Shown: piece by piece, positions 1-11,698 of the stretch
How positions within the stretch are numbered: the stretch's first letter is position 1
Layout of the letters: each line of letters opens with the position of its first letter
Assembly (NCBI RefSeq): GCF_014642655.1
Contig: NZ_BMIR01000009.1
Span: 82,124-146,123 of the forward strand
Length of the DNA: 64,000 bases
Direction of reading: 5' to 3'
Source of the DNA: Pullulanibacillus camelliae
GTDB taxonomy: Bacteria; Bacillota; Bacilli; Bacillales; Sporolactobacillaceae
Translations under genes and position numbers: made by a program
The notes under the pieces: generated by a model
Told to the model about the DNA's origin: nothing
Database searches by the model: none
Seen by the model: only the letters and a program-made list of their open reading frames with translations

Positions 1-2
1 TG

Positions 3-1220
3 CCAAAAAAAGAAATGCCAGTTAAGGAAAATGTCATGAAGGAAAACCCGATTAATCAGATTCCGGTAAAAGAAAATCCAGTCAATGAACATCCTGTGAA
101 GGAAAATATTCCAGAAAAGAAACCTGTTATGGAAGTGAAGAAAAAAGAGCCAGTTAAGAAAAAAATTAAGGCGCCGATCAAGAAAAAAATCAAATCAGAA
201 AAAAAACCTATTGCAAAAGAAAAAGCTGTGGAAAATATTGAAGAAAATCAACTGCCAATGAAAGACTCTAAAATCATTGCACCAACACAGCCCATGGATA
301 ACGAACCTGTTAAATCAATGAAAACAAAAGAGGAACATACATTACCTATGATGGAAGATCCTTATCCTAATGTGATGACGCCTAAAAAATCTGATTCACC
401 AACACATGACGGGAAATGGCAGTTTCCTGATCCAGGAATGGGTGTCCCTTCTTATCAGTCGTCCAGCGGTTCCACTGTCTATGAACAGGGGCATCATCCT
501 TACTTTCATCAACAGCCCTTTAATAATCCACAATCTGGAAAAATGAAGACGTTAAATCAAGATCCTCAGCCCTACTATCCATTTGCTGATGGTGCTTCAG
601 ATCCGCAACAGTCTCAGCAACAAGGGATGGGCTCTGGAGGATATGGTTATCCGGGCATGCCACCTGTACAGTCACAACAGCAGGGAATGATGCCAGGAGG
701 ATATGGTTATCCGGGCATGCAGCCAACACAGCATCCACAACAAGGAATGATGCCGGGGTATAGCTATCCGGGGGCTCAGTCACAGCCCCAGCAGTTTCAG
801 CCAGGTATGCCGCAGGGCGGATATGGTTATCCGAGCATGCAGCCCATGCATCCACAACAAGGGATGATGCCAGGGGGGTATGGCTACCCCAGCACTCAAC
901 CGGACATGATGTCAGGAAGTCATCAAGAGATGGGGACTCAGGGCGCAGGCATGATGCCAGGGGCTGAAGGACAGCCTTCGCAGGAAGCTATTCCAGCCTC
1001 ACAGCCTTCTTCGCAAATGCCTCCAATGGGAGGCGGTCAAATACCAGGAGGCTATGGGTATCCTCCTATGGGACAGTCGGGTCAGAGTTCCACATTGCAA
1101 ACACCGCCTGGATTGACAGAGCTTCCGCATCGAGATGAAAATCCTTATACTTTATGGGAATCTCATCACAATACCATTAATTTACCCGATTTTCCTAAAA
1201 ATGAAGAGGATGAAAAGTGA
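3..1220 (+). CDS. safA: SafA-like spore coat morphogenetic protein, 3' part
   Basis: The reading frame is open to the left edge, so the 5' end (where a LysM domain would sit in SafA) is missing. The visible ~405 residues start with a Lys/Pro/Glu-rich stretch built of PVKEN-type repeats. This is followed by a Gln/Gly/Tyr/Met/Pro-rich region with about seven degenerate copies of a GGYGYPGMQP-like unit. SafA organises the inner spore coat around the cortex. The assignment rests on this composition and on position: the gene precedes a CoxA-type lipoprotein and bofC-ruvAB, as safA does in B. subtilis. Low-complexity sequence makes family calls weak; another coat protein with a repetitive tail is possible. 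Confidence 0.55.
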   Translation, partial: PKKEMPVKENVMKENPINQIPVKENPVNEHPVKENIPEKKPVMEVKKKEPVKKKIKAPIKKKIKSEKKPIAKEKAVENIEENQLPMKDSKIIAPTQPMDNEPVKSMKTKEEHTLPMMEDPYPNVMTPKKSDSPTHDGKWQFPDPGMGVPSYQSSSGSTVYEQGHHPYFHQQPFNNPQSGKMKTLNQDPQPYYPFADGASDPQQSQQQGMGSGGYGYPGMPPVQSQQQGMMPGGYGYPGMQPTQHPQQGMMPGYSYPGAQSQPQQFQPGMPQGGYGYPSMQPMHPQQGMMPGGYGYPSTQPDMMSGSHQEMGTQGAGMMPGAEGQPSQEAIPASQPSSQMPPMGGGQIPGGYGYPPMGQSGQSSTLQTPPGLTELPHRDENPYTLWESHHNTINLPDFPKNEEDEK

Positions 1221-1248
1221 CGATGAGAAAATCGTCGCTTTTTTTCTT
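1217..1248 (+). terminator. rho-independent terminator after the safA-like gene
   Basis: GTGACGAT pairs with ATCGTCGC across a 6-nt loop and is followed by a run of seven T. It overlaps the stop codon of the upstream gene. Confidence 0.8.
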
Positions 1249-1448
1249 AGGACTAAGAAAAAATATAGTGTGGAAAGAAAAGGTTTTTTGTGAAAAAGTT
1301 TAAAAAGCCCTGTTAGGAAATTGAGACATAGAAGCATGGATTAAAGACGACGCATAGCCTTGAAAAAAATGACATGATCGCCTCTAACTGTTAGTTTACT
1401 TTAATTGCTCCCCACACATCCTATAGATGAAAGGGGGCAATTAAACAC

Positions 1449-2036
1449 ATGAAAAAAACACTCACATTGCTTTCTACTGGTTTAATGGCTGTAGGACTAA
1501 TGACAGGGTGTGGAACAGATAAAGATAATAACAACGCGATGGGGGATAATGGCGTCCGCAACATTGGCTATTATACGGATAAAAATAGGCCAAATGTCGT
1601 ACCTAGAAATGATGTGTATGACAATAATGCCTCACTAAATAACAACAGAAACTACAATGATGTCAATGATAAGGATTCTGTTGCTGCTGATAGTGCACTT
1701 TCTCGTCGTATAGCTAGCCAGGTTGCTCGATTGAATAACGTTAATGACGCAAGTGCTTTTACCGACAACAATACCGTTGTCATCGGTGCGACTCTAGACA
1801 AAGATGTGAATAATAAACAAGCCGTCGAACAAAGTATTCGCTCAACGGCAAAACAACTGGCACCTGATAAAAACATCCGCGTTGTCACTGATCGTAAAAT
1901 GGTCAATCGTATTGCTGATGTCAATGACCGTTTAGACAATGGTGCACCAATAAAAGAAGTACGCTCTGATATAAGTGGCATTATCAACGATTTAGGTAAT
2001 GCCTTACAACGTCCTTTCCAAAATAACGCAAAATAA
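1449..2036 (+). CDS. coxA: YhcN/YlaJ-family sporulation lipoprotein (CoxA-like)
   Basis: This 195-residue protein begins with a lipoprotein signal peptide: a hydrophobic stretch ending in a lipobox L-M-T-G-C at about residues 17-21, so Cys21 would be lipidated. An Asn/Asp-rich linker (about 25-80) follows. The C-terminal domain has the pattern of the YhcN/YlaJ family (ALSRRIASQVA, VVIGATL, VRVVTDRKMVNRI-type segments). Members are spore cortex or forespore lipoproteins; B. subtilis coxA lies directly after safA as here. A GGGGG-type ribosome binding site precedes the ATG. A terminator follows. The exact biochemical role of the family is unknown. Confidence 0.7.
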   Translation: MKKTLTLLSTGLMAVGLMTGCGTDKDNNNAMGDNGVRNIGYYTDKNRPNVVPRNDVYDNNASLNNNRNYNDVNDKDSVAADSALSRRIASQVARLNNVNDASAFTDNNTVVIGATLDKDVNNKQAVEQSIRSTAKQLAPDKNIRVVTDRKMVNRIADVNDRLDNGAPIKEVRSDISGIINDLGNALQRPFQNNAK

Positions 2037-2055
2037 AAAAATCGCTGCTGCTTTT

Positions 2056-2096
2056 GAGGATGTCCTAAAGGAAACTTTAGAGGCATCCTCTTTTTT
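2056..2096 (+). terminator. terminator after the coxA-like gene
   Basis: GAGGATG and CATCCTC form a stem around a second pairing region, followed by TTTTTT. Confidence 0.8.
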
Positions 2097-2146
2097 ACTA
2101 CTCACCGGTTTAACTCTGGAGCGATAGCGGTTTACTTGAAGGTGGA

Positions 2147-2317
2147 TTAAAGCTCTTCTTTTTTCTTTAGGATTTTTCTAACATCCTCTACGCTCATGCC
2201 CATCCTTTGGGCAAGTAGAATGAGCTCAACCCATTCCTTATCAAGCTTTCTACCCCTTCTAAGATCGACCTGATTAGGCATCGTTTCCACTCCACGCTCA
2301 GGTAGCTCAGCCACCAT
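2147..2317 (-). CDS. SinI-like anti-repressor, 56 aa
   Basis: This is a short minus-strand gene between the coxA-like gene and bofC. It starts at ATG 2317 (an in-frame ATG also occurs at 2281) with AAAGGAAA about 7 nt upstream. Residues about 27-52 carry the Sin-domain pattern LDKEWVELILLAQRMGMSV followed by EDVRKIL, closely resembling the helical hairpin by which SinI binds the SinR master repressor of biofilm and sporulation decisions. SinI of B. subtilis is 57 aa, so length fits. No SinR-type helix-turn-helix gene is next to it, so its partner must be elsewhere. It could also be the C-terminal dimerisation part of a SinR-like protein that has lost its DNA-binding half, but the good start site argues for a free peptide. 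Confidence 0.7.
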   Translation of the reverse strand: MVAELPERGVETMPNQVDLRRGRKLDKEWVELILLAQRMGMSVEDVRKILKKKEEL

Positions 2318-2604
2318 GGGAATTTCCTTTAGGTCTGTAGCTTTGCGTCTCTCTCTTTCGAAAGATTTGCCTTTTCTGAATGATTTATTATTGATAGTGT
2401 ATACTAGAATTCCTTAAAATGTTGTCGAAATTTGCAAAATTTCCATCATTTCTTAACGAATCCCGTTTAATGGCTTGTAAAATAGGGAATTAAAAAAAGT
2501 TAGTCTTTTGATTTAAAGGGATTATGGGAAGGATGGATAAACATGTCTTCTGCTGGGTAAACTAGACAATAATTAAACAATCCTCAGTATTAGAGGTGAT
2601 TATC

Positions 2605-3123
2605 ATGAAGAAGAGACTATATATTCTGCTGGTTTTGGCTTGTTTTAGCACAGGGTCATTTTTAAGTCATACGCAGGCACGGGCAGAAGAAAGAAAAGGA
2701 ATACAAGTACAAGCTGTGTCATTATCACATATTCATATGAATACACGATATATAGACGGGATCTCCATACAGAAAACGATGGATAAGCATGTCCTATCCT
2801 TAAAGGATTTTTTACATCAGCATCCACAATGGACGTTGATCAAAAAAACTAAGACGGATGTATTTTTAGAGCGTAAAGTTGATGATCTTTCACCTGTTTC
2901 TAAAGCAGTGGGAGTATTAGGGCTAAAAAATGGCAATACGCTGACACTATTTAATGGCAGCCCTGAACACAATCAGATTATTCAAACCTTCTTTCAAATT
3001 GATATTCATGCCCTACAGGCTAAGGATTTTAATCGTTTAAAAACCGGAATCCCCATAACAAATAAAGAAGCGTACCAAAATATGCTTCACTTATTTGCCA
3101 AATATGAAGTGAACGTGGACTGA
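2605..3123 (+). CDS. bofC: BofC, forespore inhibitor of pro-sigma-K processing
   Basis: A 172-residue secreted protein. The start is placed at ATG 2605, 6 nt after AGAGGTGAT; an in-frame GTG at 2596 overlaps that ribosome binding site. A signal peptide covers about residues 1-27, ending near the alanine-rich ARAEE. The rest carries BofC-type segments: KKVDDLSP-like, LTLFNG, IIQTFFQIDI and LKTGIPI. BofC acts in the intermembrane space of the developing spore, where it restrains the SpoIVB signal and so delays sigma-K activation; sigK itself is at the far end of this window. A terminator follows directly. Confidence 0.88.
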   Translation: MKKRLYILLVLACFSTGSFLSHTQARAEERKGIQVQAVSLSHIHMNTRYIDGISIQKTMDKHVLSLKDFLHQHPQWTLIKKTKTDVFLERKVDDLSPVSKAVGVLGLKNGNTLTLFNGSPEHNQIIQTFFQIDIHALQAKDFNRLKTGIPITNKEAYQNMLHLFAKYEVNVD

Positions 3124-3148
3124 CTCACCGCTGGGTGAGTTTTTTTTA
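3122..3148 (+). terminator. terminator after bofC
   Basis: ACTCACC / GGTGAGT stem with a 3-nt loop and eight T, overlapping the bofC stop codon. Confidence 0.85.
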
Positions 3149-3149
3149 A

Positions 3150-3457
3150 GATCAGAAAGTATAAAATTTCTGGTCATGAGGACGGTGCGAATTTCCGCTC
3201 CAGGCCGCTCGCTTTTCGCGGGGAGTGGTAAGTCTCCTTGCGCTGCGCACTGCTAAGGTCTTACCGATCTCCCACGTCCCGCAGGACTCTAGTCTCCGCA
3301 TCATGAGTCAGCGGCGCTCGAGGAACATACGATTTTAGAGAGTTCCGCAGGCGCCTTGCGCTCCCCTCCACTTGACCAGGCAATGAAGCCTATCTTATAT
3401 TGGACGATGCTCTATACTAAGGCAAGGACCGGGCATACTTTTCTCCCGGTTTTTCTA
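3150..3457 (+). repeat. intergenic repeat family B, copy B1
   Basis: It opens with a hairpin GATCAGAAA ... TTTCTGGTC. A GC-rich body carries the CCGCTCCAGG and CGCTCGCTTT motifs and a GGTAAG/CTTACC inner stem. It ends in an ACCGGGC ... CCCGGT hairpin with TTTTT that looks like a terminator. Other copies are at 30759, 47513 and, truncated, 44374. No coding frame. Confidence 0.85.
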
Positions 3458-3535
3458 ATACTATCAGGGTTTATAACTTGAATGCTTTACGGCTGCACTT
3501 TTTTGTTGAATAAATGTATTCTTTTGGATGTTAAA

Positions 3536-3720
3536 ACCAGAGGGGAGTGTTTATCTTCACTCCATATCGCTTGTTTTCCGCAGGCACGGCCTCAGCTAAC
3601 TTAAGATGGAATGATGCGGGTTCCCAGGTGGATCTTTGGACGCACGGTATTCTCAAAGGAGCTCGAGCGTCTTCTGTTCCAATCAACTGCATGGATGATG
3701 CTGTCTTTTGGTAAAAAATA
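3536..3720 (+). repeat. intergenic repeat family D, degenerate copy D1
   Basis: It shares GCAGGCACGGCCTCAGCT and GTGGATCTT(C/T)GGAC segments and the following GGAG(C/T)C(T)CGAGCG-type stretch with the copies at 44056 and 51904. Degenerate. Confidence 0.6.
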
Positions 3721-3764
3721 TTTTTGATCCTTGAATAAGTCCGGACATCGTTTTCGCATTCGGG

Positions 3765-3840
3765 GCTTATGCATCCTTAATGTGTGATCGTTTTATGATC
3801 ACAGCAGGAGGACCAGGCGAAGCAGGACAGGTTAAGGGCT
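3765..3840 (+). repeat. intergenic repeat family A, partial copy A6
   Basis: It contains the CCTTAATGTGTGATC start and the CAGGAGGACCAGGCGAAGC tail of family A. The central hairpin is TGTGATC / GATCACA, a base-paired variant of the TGTGATT / AATCACA found in other copies. The stretch 3460-4039 otherwise holds only the ruvA upstream region (a weak TATGAT -10 near 3921). Confidence 0.55.
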
Positions 3841-4039
3841 TCTGATCTAAAGGTGGTTTTTTCTGTGGCTCAAGCGGAGGAATTTGAGCTTTTCGCTCTT
3901 ATGTTGTTGTATAAATTATGGTATGATGAAATGAGGCACATATGTTTTCCCTTTTATGAAAAGGAAAGTCATATTAATATATAAAATGCTAACGTATCTT
4001 TAAGTGCATTTTATAATGGGTAAGATGGAGGCAAAAGGC

Positions 4040-4633
4040 GTGTTTGAATTTATTCAGGGGAAGATTGCTCACGTGACAAGTGAGTCAGTTACTATTGAAA
4101 ATCAGGGAATAGGTTACCTAATCTATTGTCCTAATCCATTTTCATTTCAACCGATTGGACAAGAACTGATAATCTATACATACCACTACGTTCGTGAGGA
4201 TGCCATTCATTTATATGGCTTTAAAACAAGGGAAGAGCGCTCATTATTTAAACATTTATTAAGCGTTTCTGGCATTGGACCAAAAGGGGCGCTTGCTATA
4301 TTGGCAACGGGAGAGCCGCAGCGTGTCATGCAAGCAATAGAGGATGAAGATGAGAAATTTCTTGTTAAATTTCCCGGCATTGGAAAGAAAACAGCGAGAC
4401 AGATCATCCTGGATCTAAAGGGGAAGCTCCAAGGTGCTTTTACCGAGTACTCTTTATTTTCAGAGCCAGCGTCTGCGCAGGAAGATACGGGATTGGAAGA
4501 GGCGAGTCAAGCGCTTCAAGCTCTAGGATATTCTGAACGAGAAATTAAAAAAATTATGCCAAGGCTTGAGAATCAGGATCTAACACCTGAACAATACGTT
4601 AAAGCGGCGCTTAAGCTCATGCTGAAAAATTAG
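4040..4633 (+). CDS. ruvA: Holliday junction branch migration protein RuvA
   Basis: RuvA tetramers bind four-way DNA junctions and load the RuvB motor. The start is set at GTG 4040, 8 nt after GGAGG; the frame extends 12 codons further upstream without conservation. The 197 residues show an N-terminal OB fold (about 1-60) and two helix-hairpin-helix motifs (VSGIGPKGA about 76-84, FPGIGKKTA about 111-119). A C-terminal three-helix domain (about 150-197) contacts RuvB. ruvB follows after 12 nt. Confidence 0.95.
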   Translation: MFEFIQGKIAHVTSESVTIENQGIGYLIYCPNPFSFQPIGQELIIYTYHYVREDAIHLYGFKTREERSLFKHLLSVSGIGPKGALAILATGEPQRVMQAIEDEDEKFLVKFPGIGKKTARQIILDLKGKLQGAFTEYSLFSEPASAQEDTGLEEASQALQALGYSEREIKKIMPRLENQDLTPEQYVKAALKLMLKN

Positions 4634-4645
4634 GGGGTGAGCCTA

Positions 4646-5644
4646 ATGTCTGAAGGACGCATGGTTTCTCAGGAAGCGGATGTATACGAAGAGCAGATTG
4701 AAACATCAATACGTCCACAGAGTCTTGAAGATTATATTGGTCAATCAAAGGCGAAAGAGAACCTTAAGATCTTTATAGAGGCAGCAAAGCAGCGTAACGA
4801 GGCTTTGGATCACGTCTTATTATATGGTCCACCTGGATTAGGGAAAACCACGCTTTCAATGATCATTGCTCATGAAATGGGGGTCAATATTCGTACAACG
4901 TCTGGACCAGCAATCGAACGCCCTGGTGATTTGGCAGCAATTTTAACGGCACTTGAGCCTGGAGATGTTTTATTTATTGATGAAATTCATCGCCTGCCGC
5001 GCACGGTTGAGGAAGTGCTTTATCCAGCTATGGAGGATTTTTGCTTAGATATTGTTGTCGGTAAGGGGGAAACCGCCCATTCGATGCGTATTGATTTACC
5101 CCCCTTTACACTTGTTGGGGCAACGACAAGGGCCGGCTATTTGTCTCCCCCTTTAAGGGATCGGTTTGGCGTGATATTGCGCCTGCAATTTTATGAGGTG
5201 GACGAGCTTGCGGCGATTGTTACTCGGACCGCAGCAGTTTTGAATACAAGCATTGGCAATGAGGCTTCATTTGAGATTGCCAGTCGTTCACGCGGGACAC
5301 CGAGGATTGCTAACCGACTTTTAAGAAGAATACGAGATTTTGCTCAGGTTGTGGGCACAGGGGACATTCAATTAGAAGTGACCCGTCAAGCGTTAGAACA
5401 GCTTCAAGTCGATGAAAAAGGGCTTGATCACATTGATCACCAATTATTAACGAGCATTATTCATAAATTCAACGGGGGACCCGTGGGGTTAGATACGATT
5501 GCTGCAACGATTGGGGAAGAAAGGCACACCATCGAAGATGTTTATGAACCCTATCTTCTCCAAATTGGCTTTTTACAGAGAACACCCAGAGGTCGGATGG
5601 TTACGCCTCTGGTTTATGAGCACTTAAATATTAAAGGAGTTTAG
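4646..5644 (+). CDS. ruvB: Holliday junction branch migration helicase RuvB
   Basis: A AAA+ ATPase ring that pumps DNA through the RuvA-bound junction. The start at ATG 4646 has GGGGGTGA just upstream, overlapping the end of ruvA. The 332 residues include Walker [10 protein letters not shown] (about 61-69), Walker B LFIDEIHR (about 109-116), a GATTRAG sensor segment and a C-terminal winged-helix domain ending in the typical TPRGR element. Length is normal for the family. Confidence 0.97.
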   Translation: MSEGRMVSQEADVYEEQIETSIRPQSLEDYIGQSKAKENLKIFIEAAKQRNEALDHVLLYGPPGLGKTTLSMIIAHEMGVNIRTTSGPAIERPGDLAAILTALEPGDVLFIDEIHRLPRTVEEVLYPAMEDFCLDIVVGKGETAHSMRIDLPPFTLVGATTRAGYLSPPLRDRFGVILRLQFYEVDELAAIVTRTAAVLNTSIGNEASFEIASRSRGTPRIANRLLRRIRDFAQVVGTGDIQLEVTRQALEQLQVDEKGLDHIDHQLLTSIIHKFNGGPVGLDTIAATIGEERHTIEDVYEPYLLQIGFLQRTPRGRMVTPLVYEHLNIKGV

Positions 5645-5647
5645 ACG

Positions 5648-5848
5648 ATGCAGGATATGGCTAAGCTTTTGATGCTCATTGGTATGCTCCTCTTTTTATT
5701 TGGAGCATTGTGGTATGTGATTGGCCGGCTACCTGGAGATATCGTGATTAAAAAGGGGCATACCACTTTTTATTTTCCAATCATGACTTCAATTGTCATC
5801 AGTCTTGTTCTTTCCTTGATTGTCTATATCGTCAACCGATTTCGTTAA
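5648..5848 (+). CDS. DUF2905 small membrane protein
   Basis: A 66-residue protein with two predicted membrane segments (about 5-25 and 43-62) separated by a GRLPGDIVIKKG loop, the signature of the DUF2905 family often found near ruvB-queA. Function unknown. It starts 3 nt after the ruvB stop and is probably translated with it. Confidence 0.85.
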   Translation: MQDMAKLLMLIGMLLFLFGALWYVIGRLPGDIVIKKGHTTFYFPIMTSIVISLVLSLIVYIVNRFR

Positions 5849-5870
5849 CTGTTTTGAGGTGAAGTAAAGG

Positions 5871-8055
<2,185 letters not shown>

Positions 8056-8090
8056 AGCTTAGGCTTTAACTACATAAAGGAGTGATAGGA

Positions 8091-8429
8091 ATGGGTGGAG
8101 CAGGTTTAATTATCATGCTGGTAATCTTTTTTGCGATCTTTTATTTTCTGTTGATTCGTCCTCAACAAAAGAGACAGAAGAAAACACAGGAAATGCAAAG
8201 TGGTCTCGAAAAGGGCGATAAAATCGCAACCATTGGTGGTCTTCATGGTATTGTTGAAGTGATTGAGGATAACCAAGTGACGATTAAATGTCATGGCAAT
8301 ACGAAGTTGACTTTTGATCGCAGCGCGATTCGTGAGGTTTTGCAAAAGAAAGTTAATCCTCATGAAAAAGAAGCTAAAAAAGACGAAGAACCAGCAAAAG
8401 AGGAAGAAAAACAAGAGCAGGATTCATAA
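8091..8429 (+). CDS. yajC: preprotein translocase subunit YajC
   Basis: A small Sec-associated membrane protein of 112 residues. One N-terminal membrane segment (about 3-22) is followed by IRPQQKRQKK and the GDKIATIGGLHGIVE core. The tail is highly charged (Lys/Glu). The ATG at 8091 lies 8 nt after AAAGGAG; the in-frame GTG at 8082 is part of that site. It follows tgt as in most Bacillales; secD and secF are 4 kb downstream. A terminator follows. Confidence 0.93.
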   Translation: MGGAGLIIMLVIFFAIFYFLLIRPQQKRQKKTQEMQSGLEKGDKIATIGGLHGIVEVIEDNQVTIKCHGNTKLTFDRSAIREVLQKKVNPHEKEAKKDEEPAKEEEKQEQDS

Positions 8430-8432
8430 TCA

Positions 8433-8463
8433 CAAACCACCCGTGAGAACGGGTGGTTGCTCT
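8433..8463 (+). terminator. terminator after yajC
   Basis: ACCACCCGT / ACGGGTGGT stem with a short loop followed by a T-rich stretch. The remaining ~190 nt to the next gene show nothing recognisable. Confidence 0.75.
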
Positions 8464-8652
8464 ATTTTTAGACCCCTCTATCTATCACTTTGTTTTGAGA
8501 GTATGCGCCAGTTGTTTTTCGAGGAACATTCATGTAGTGGGCACGTCAGGTGAGCCTTTTCAAAAATATTTAAAATATAAGGTCTTTCTCATACACTATA
8601 TCCCCTAGATAGAAGTCCAGGGAAAGCGATGGCTATACATCCTATGCGAGAG

Positions 8653-9039
8653 TCAGCGTTTTTTTGATGCGCCGCTGAGGTTAACTCCGATAATGCCTCC
8701 CATGCCTGTGACAATAATATTCACTAAGATGGTCAGATATTGGTCCCATCCTAAAGGGCGATCATAGCCTAAAAAAAGAATAAGATAAATCAATAGTGAA
8801 TAGGAAAAACCTGTGCTTGCGCCTATAAATAGCCCCTTTTCCCTCATTTTTGCTCCAGCAATGATTCCACCAATGAATAAAGCGCAGAATGAGATAATTA
8901 ACATCGGCAGTTCCCCGATAGAGAATTCATCTAATGATGTAAATTTAAAAAGAGTTGCTAATACAATAGCTACAGCAATGATAAGAGCAAAGGCAGTGAC
9001 CATCCCATAGCTCGCTGCAGTGACCATTTTCTTTGTCAT
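8653..9039 (-). CDS. TIGR04086-type membrane protein (YrzE-like)
   Basis: 128 residues with four predicted membrane segments (about 13-33, 45-63, 72-92, 100-122). A GGIIAGAKMREKGLFIGAS loop in the middle is typical of the TIGR04086/YrzE family. Function unknown. In B. subtilis yrzE occupies the same place between yajC and yrbG, but here the gene is on the opposite strand to its neighbours. AGGAGGTG precedes the ATG. Confidence 0.75.
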   Translation of the reverse strand: MTKKMVTAASYGMVTAFALIIAVAIVLATLFKFTSLDEFSIGELPMLIISFCALFIGGIIAGAKMREKGLFIGASTGFSYSLLIYLILFLGYDRPLGWDQYLTILVNIIVTGMGGIIGVNLSGASKKR

Positions 9040-9234
9040 CCATTTTCACCTCCTAAGTAACTTCTGTTAATTTATAAATATTCAGGCTCGTACGATTTAG
9101 AAGTGGAACCTCTCTCTTGCTTGGCAGAATGGCCTGATAATCGCTCATTTTTTGCTCATACTAAGATGAGATACTATTTCAAAGGAGAAGTCAGAGCGCA
9201 ACTATATCTTTAAGCAAGGAAAGGAGACTGTATA

Positions 9235-9897
9235 ATGATTACTGTTGTACTTAGAACCCTGATATTGTATGTCATTATATTGTTGACCTTTCGTTTAATG
9301 GGAAAGAGGGAGATTGGTCAGTTGAGCGTGGTTGACTTTGTCGTTTCGATAATGATTGCAGAGCTTGCAGTATTATCTATAGAAGAGCCAAACCGCTCAT
9401 TAGTTTCAACGGTTATCCCGATTGGTATTTTATTTTTTATTCAATTTGCTTTAGCACTCATTGCGTTGAAGACGCCTTTTTTACGGCATATTTTTGATGG
9501 AAAACCGACAACAATTATCAAAGAGGGAAAAATTGATCAAAAACAAATGCGCAAGCAACGCTATAATTATGATGATTTGATGATGCAATTAAGAGAAAAA
9601 AACGTCAGAGATATTGCGGATGTCGAGTTTGCGATTTTAGAACCGAATGGCAAGCTTTCTGTATTGCAAAAAATGAACGAGGATGAGGCCCGAAATCAAA
9701 GAATGGCCTATTCCTTTCTTCCGGTGACATTGATTTTAAATGGGATTGTTCAAGAAAAGGCATTAGAGCAATTACATAAAACGCCTTTATGGCTGAGACA
9801 AAAGCTTAGAGAACTGGGCTATCGGCAGGTTAAGGATATTGCCTGCTGTATTCTCGATAAAAATAAAGTATTTCATATAAAATTAATAAAAGAATAA
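9235..9897 (+). CDS. yrbG: DUF421 / YetF-family membrane protein (YrbG-like)
   Basis: 220 residues. Three N-terminal membrane segments (about 1-75) contain RLMGKREIGQLSVVDFVVSI, the family signature. A soluble domain follows with FDGKPTTIIKEGKID and the RYNYDDLMMQLREKNV segment. Relatives include B. subtilis YetF and YrbG; the role is uncertain. Position after yrzE matches yrbG. The gene is monocistronic and faces the convergent spoVB. Confidence 0.85.
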   Translation: MITVVLRTLILYVIILLTFRLMGKREIGQLSVVDFVVSIMIAELAVLSIEEPNRSLVSTVIPIGILFFIQFALALIALKTPFLRHIFDGKPTTIIKEGKIDQKQMRKQRYNYDDLMMQLREKNVRDIADVEFAILEPNGKLSVLQKMNEDEARNQRMAYSFLPVTLILNGIVQEKALEQLHKTPLWLRQKLRELGYRQVKDIACCILDKNKVFHIKLIKE

Positions 9898-9906
9898 TGG
9901 GAGGCC

Positions 9907-11472
9907 TTACGCCACCCATTTGTTAATGATGGGGAAGTGAGACAATTCTTCTTTGGTAATCATGCGAAGGACGAATAAAAGAATGGTGTAGATGAGAGTG
10001 ACAAAGAGAATTAAGGTGAGTGTCCTGGGTAAGAGTGCCCAATCTACTAAAAGGGAATGGTTGAAGAATCTTGCAGTCAATCCTGTAAGAACTAATAAAA
10101 TGCCACCCTTTATGAAAATGATTGTGTTGAGTTTGAATTGAATGGCTTTGACCACGGTCGCAAAATGAAGTAGGGTGACGAGAACGATGCTTGCTGAAAA
10201 TCCTAGTGCTGCCCCCATGATACCTAGTTCTGGGCGAGAGGCTAAGACGAAAACGAAAGCGATTTTAACCACTGCGCCGATCAAACTATTGATCATTGCT
10301 GCCTTAGCTAGATCCAGGGCTTGTAGAGCGGCGGCAAGTGGTGATTGGAAATAAAGTAAGAAGAAAAAGGGTGCGACCACATAAATATAGACAGCGGAAT
10401 GTGGAGAGTGATACATAAGCTCCATAATAGGTCTCGCGAATACCAAGCAAATAATTGTTGAAAAGCCTCCAGCAATGAGGGCAATTTTTAATGCTTGATT
10501 CAATCTAAAAAAGATGGTGGGAAGACGATTTTGTGCAGCGGCTTCGCTAATTGTGGGGACAAGCGAGACATGTAAGGCATGTGTAATAAAGCCGGCCAAC
10601 CCTAATACGGGAAAAGCGTAGCCAACAAGTTCACCATATTGACTGGTGGCAAGAGAGGTTGCCACCCCAGCTAAAGCCAGACTTTGAGCGACGACGATTG
10701 GCTCAAGAAAGTAGGAAATCGATCCGATCAAACGGCTTCCGGTAGTCGGCAGAGCGATATTCATGAGTTGCTTGAAGGTGTCTTTCCCGCCATTTAAGTA
10801 GCTCCAAAAGTTCCGTCGTATGCGCACTTGTTTTTTGTGCTTGAAAGACCAAAGCATATAAAAGAGCGAGATCAATTCGCCGATAACTCCTGAAATCATG
10901 GCACCTCCAGCGGCGTATTCAATGCCATAAGGGAGCAGGGCTTGAGCGAGTGCGGCCACGAGAGAAATCCGGACCATTTGTTCAATGACTTGAGAGTAGG
11001 CATAAGGCTTCATATTTTGCATTCCCTGAAAGTATCCCCGTAAAACCGAAGCGATGCCGACTATGGGAATGATCGGTGTGATCGCAAGAAGGGGGTAGAG
11101 TGTACGCTCATCGGTGAATAATAAGTGAGCAGCAAAAGGGGCAATAATCATCAAAGCAATGGTAAAAATAATGCTTAATGTCCCGACAACAAAAAAGGAA
11201 ACGGTTAAAATGCGTTTGATTTTTTTATGATCCCCGTAAGCAGCGGCTTCGGCAACAAGCTTTGAAATCGCTACGGGCAGCCCCAGCTGAGTCAGCGTAA
11301 CAGTCAATAAGAGCGTAGGATAAGCCATCATATAAAGTCCCACTCCAACATCCCCAACGATGCGAGCAAGGACGATCTTATTGATAAAGCCGAGTATTTT
11401 TGTGATCATACCAGCGAACATTAAGGTGAATGCCCCTCTTAAGAACGATTGTCTTTGCATAGTTTTCTCCAT
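9907..11472 (-). CDS. spoVB: stage V sporulation protein B, MOP-superfamily flippase
   Basis: 521 residues with about 14 predicted membrane segments, in the polysaccharide-transporter / MurJ-like branch of the MOP exporters. SpoVB is needed for spore cortex synthesis and is thought to flip a lipid-linked peptidoglycan precursor. Family features include an N-terminal RGAFTLMFAGMITKILGFI segment and GVGLYMMAYP. It ends 9 nt from the convergent yrbG-like gene. Other SpoVB-like paralogues cannot be excluded, but location matches spoVB. Confidence 0.9.
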   Translation of the reverse strand: MEKTMQRQSFLRGAFTLMFAGMITKILGFINKIVLARIVGDVGVGLYMMAYPTLLLTVTLTQLGLPVAISKLVAEAAAYGDHKKIKRILTVSFFVVGTLSIIFTIALMIIAPFAAHLLFTDERTLYPLLAITPIIPIVGIASVLRGYFQGMQNMKPYAYSQVIEQMVRISLVAALAQALLPYGIEYAAGGAMISGVIGELISLFYMLWSFKHKKQVRIRRNFWSYLNGGKDTFKQLMNIALPTTGSRLIGSISYFLEPIVVAQSLALAGVATSLATSQYGELVGYAFPVLGLAGFITHALHVSLVPTISEAAAQNRLPTIFFRLNQALKIALIAGGFSTIICLVFARPIMELMYHSPHSAVYIYVVAPFFFLLYFQSPLAAALQALDLAKAAMINSLIGAVVKIAFVFVLASRPELGIMGAALGFSASIVLVTLLHFATVVKAIQFKLNTIIFIKGGILLVLTGLTARFFNHSLLVDWALLPRTLTLILFVTLIYTILLFVLRMITKEELSHFPIINKWVA

Positions 11473-11698
11473 CCTTCATCAAAAAGTCTCACGTCACATG
11501 CAAAAAGTCCTGCTGACTCATGTATATGGGAGTTATGGGCCAAGCATGACAAGTTATCACAGCTTAGATAAAATAGTTTTTATCATTGCGGGTTAGAGTG
11601 TGGTAAGATAATGAATATGAAGTTCTTTAAATGCCTGATAAAACCATTGATTAGTTCTTTAATTGAAGCATGTGAAAGGCATAAGTGGGGTGCATACA

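Noticed and set aside
520..855. 111-codon minus-strand frame within the safA-like gene
   Set aside because: It is a by-product of the repetitive, stop-poor sequence of the coding strand; no ribosome binding site or family.
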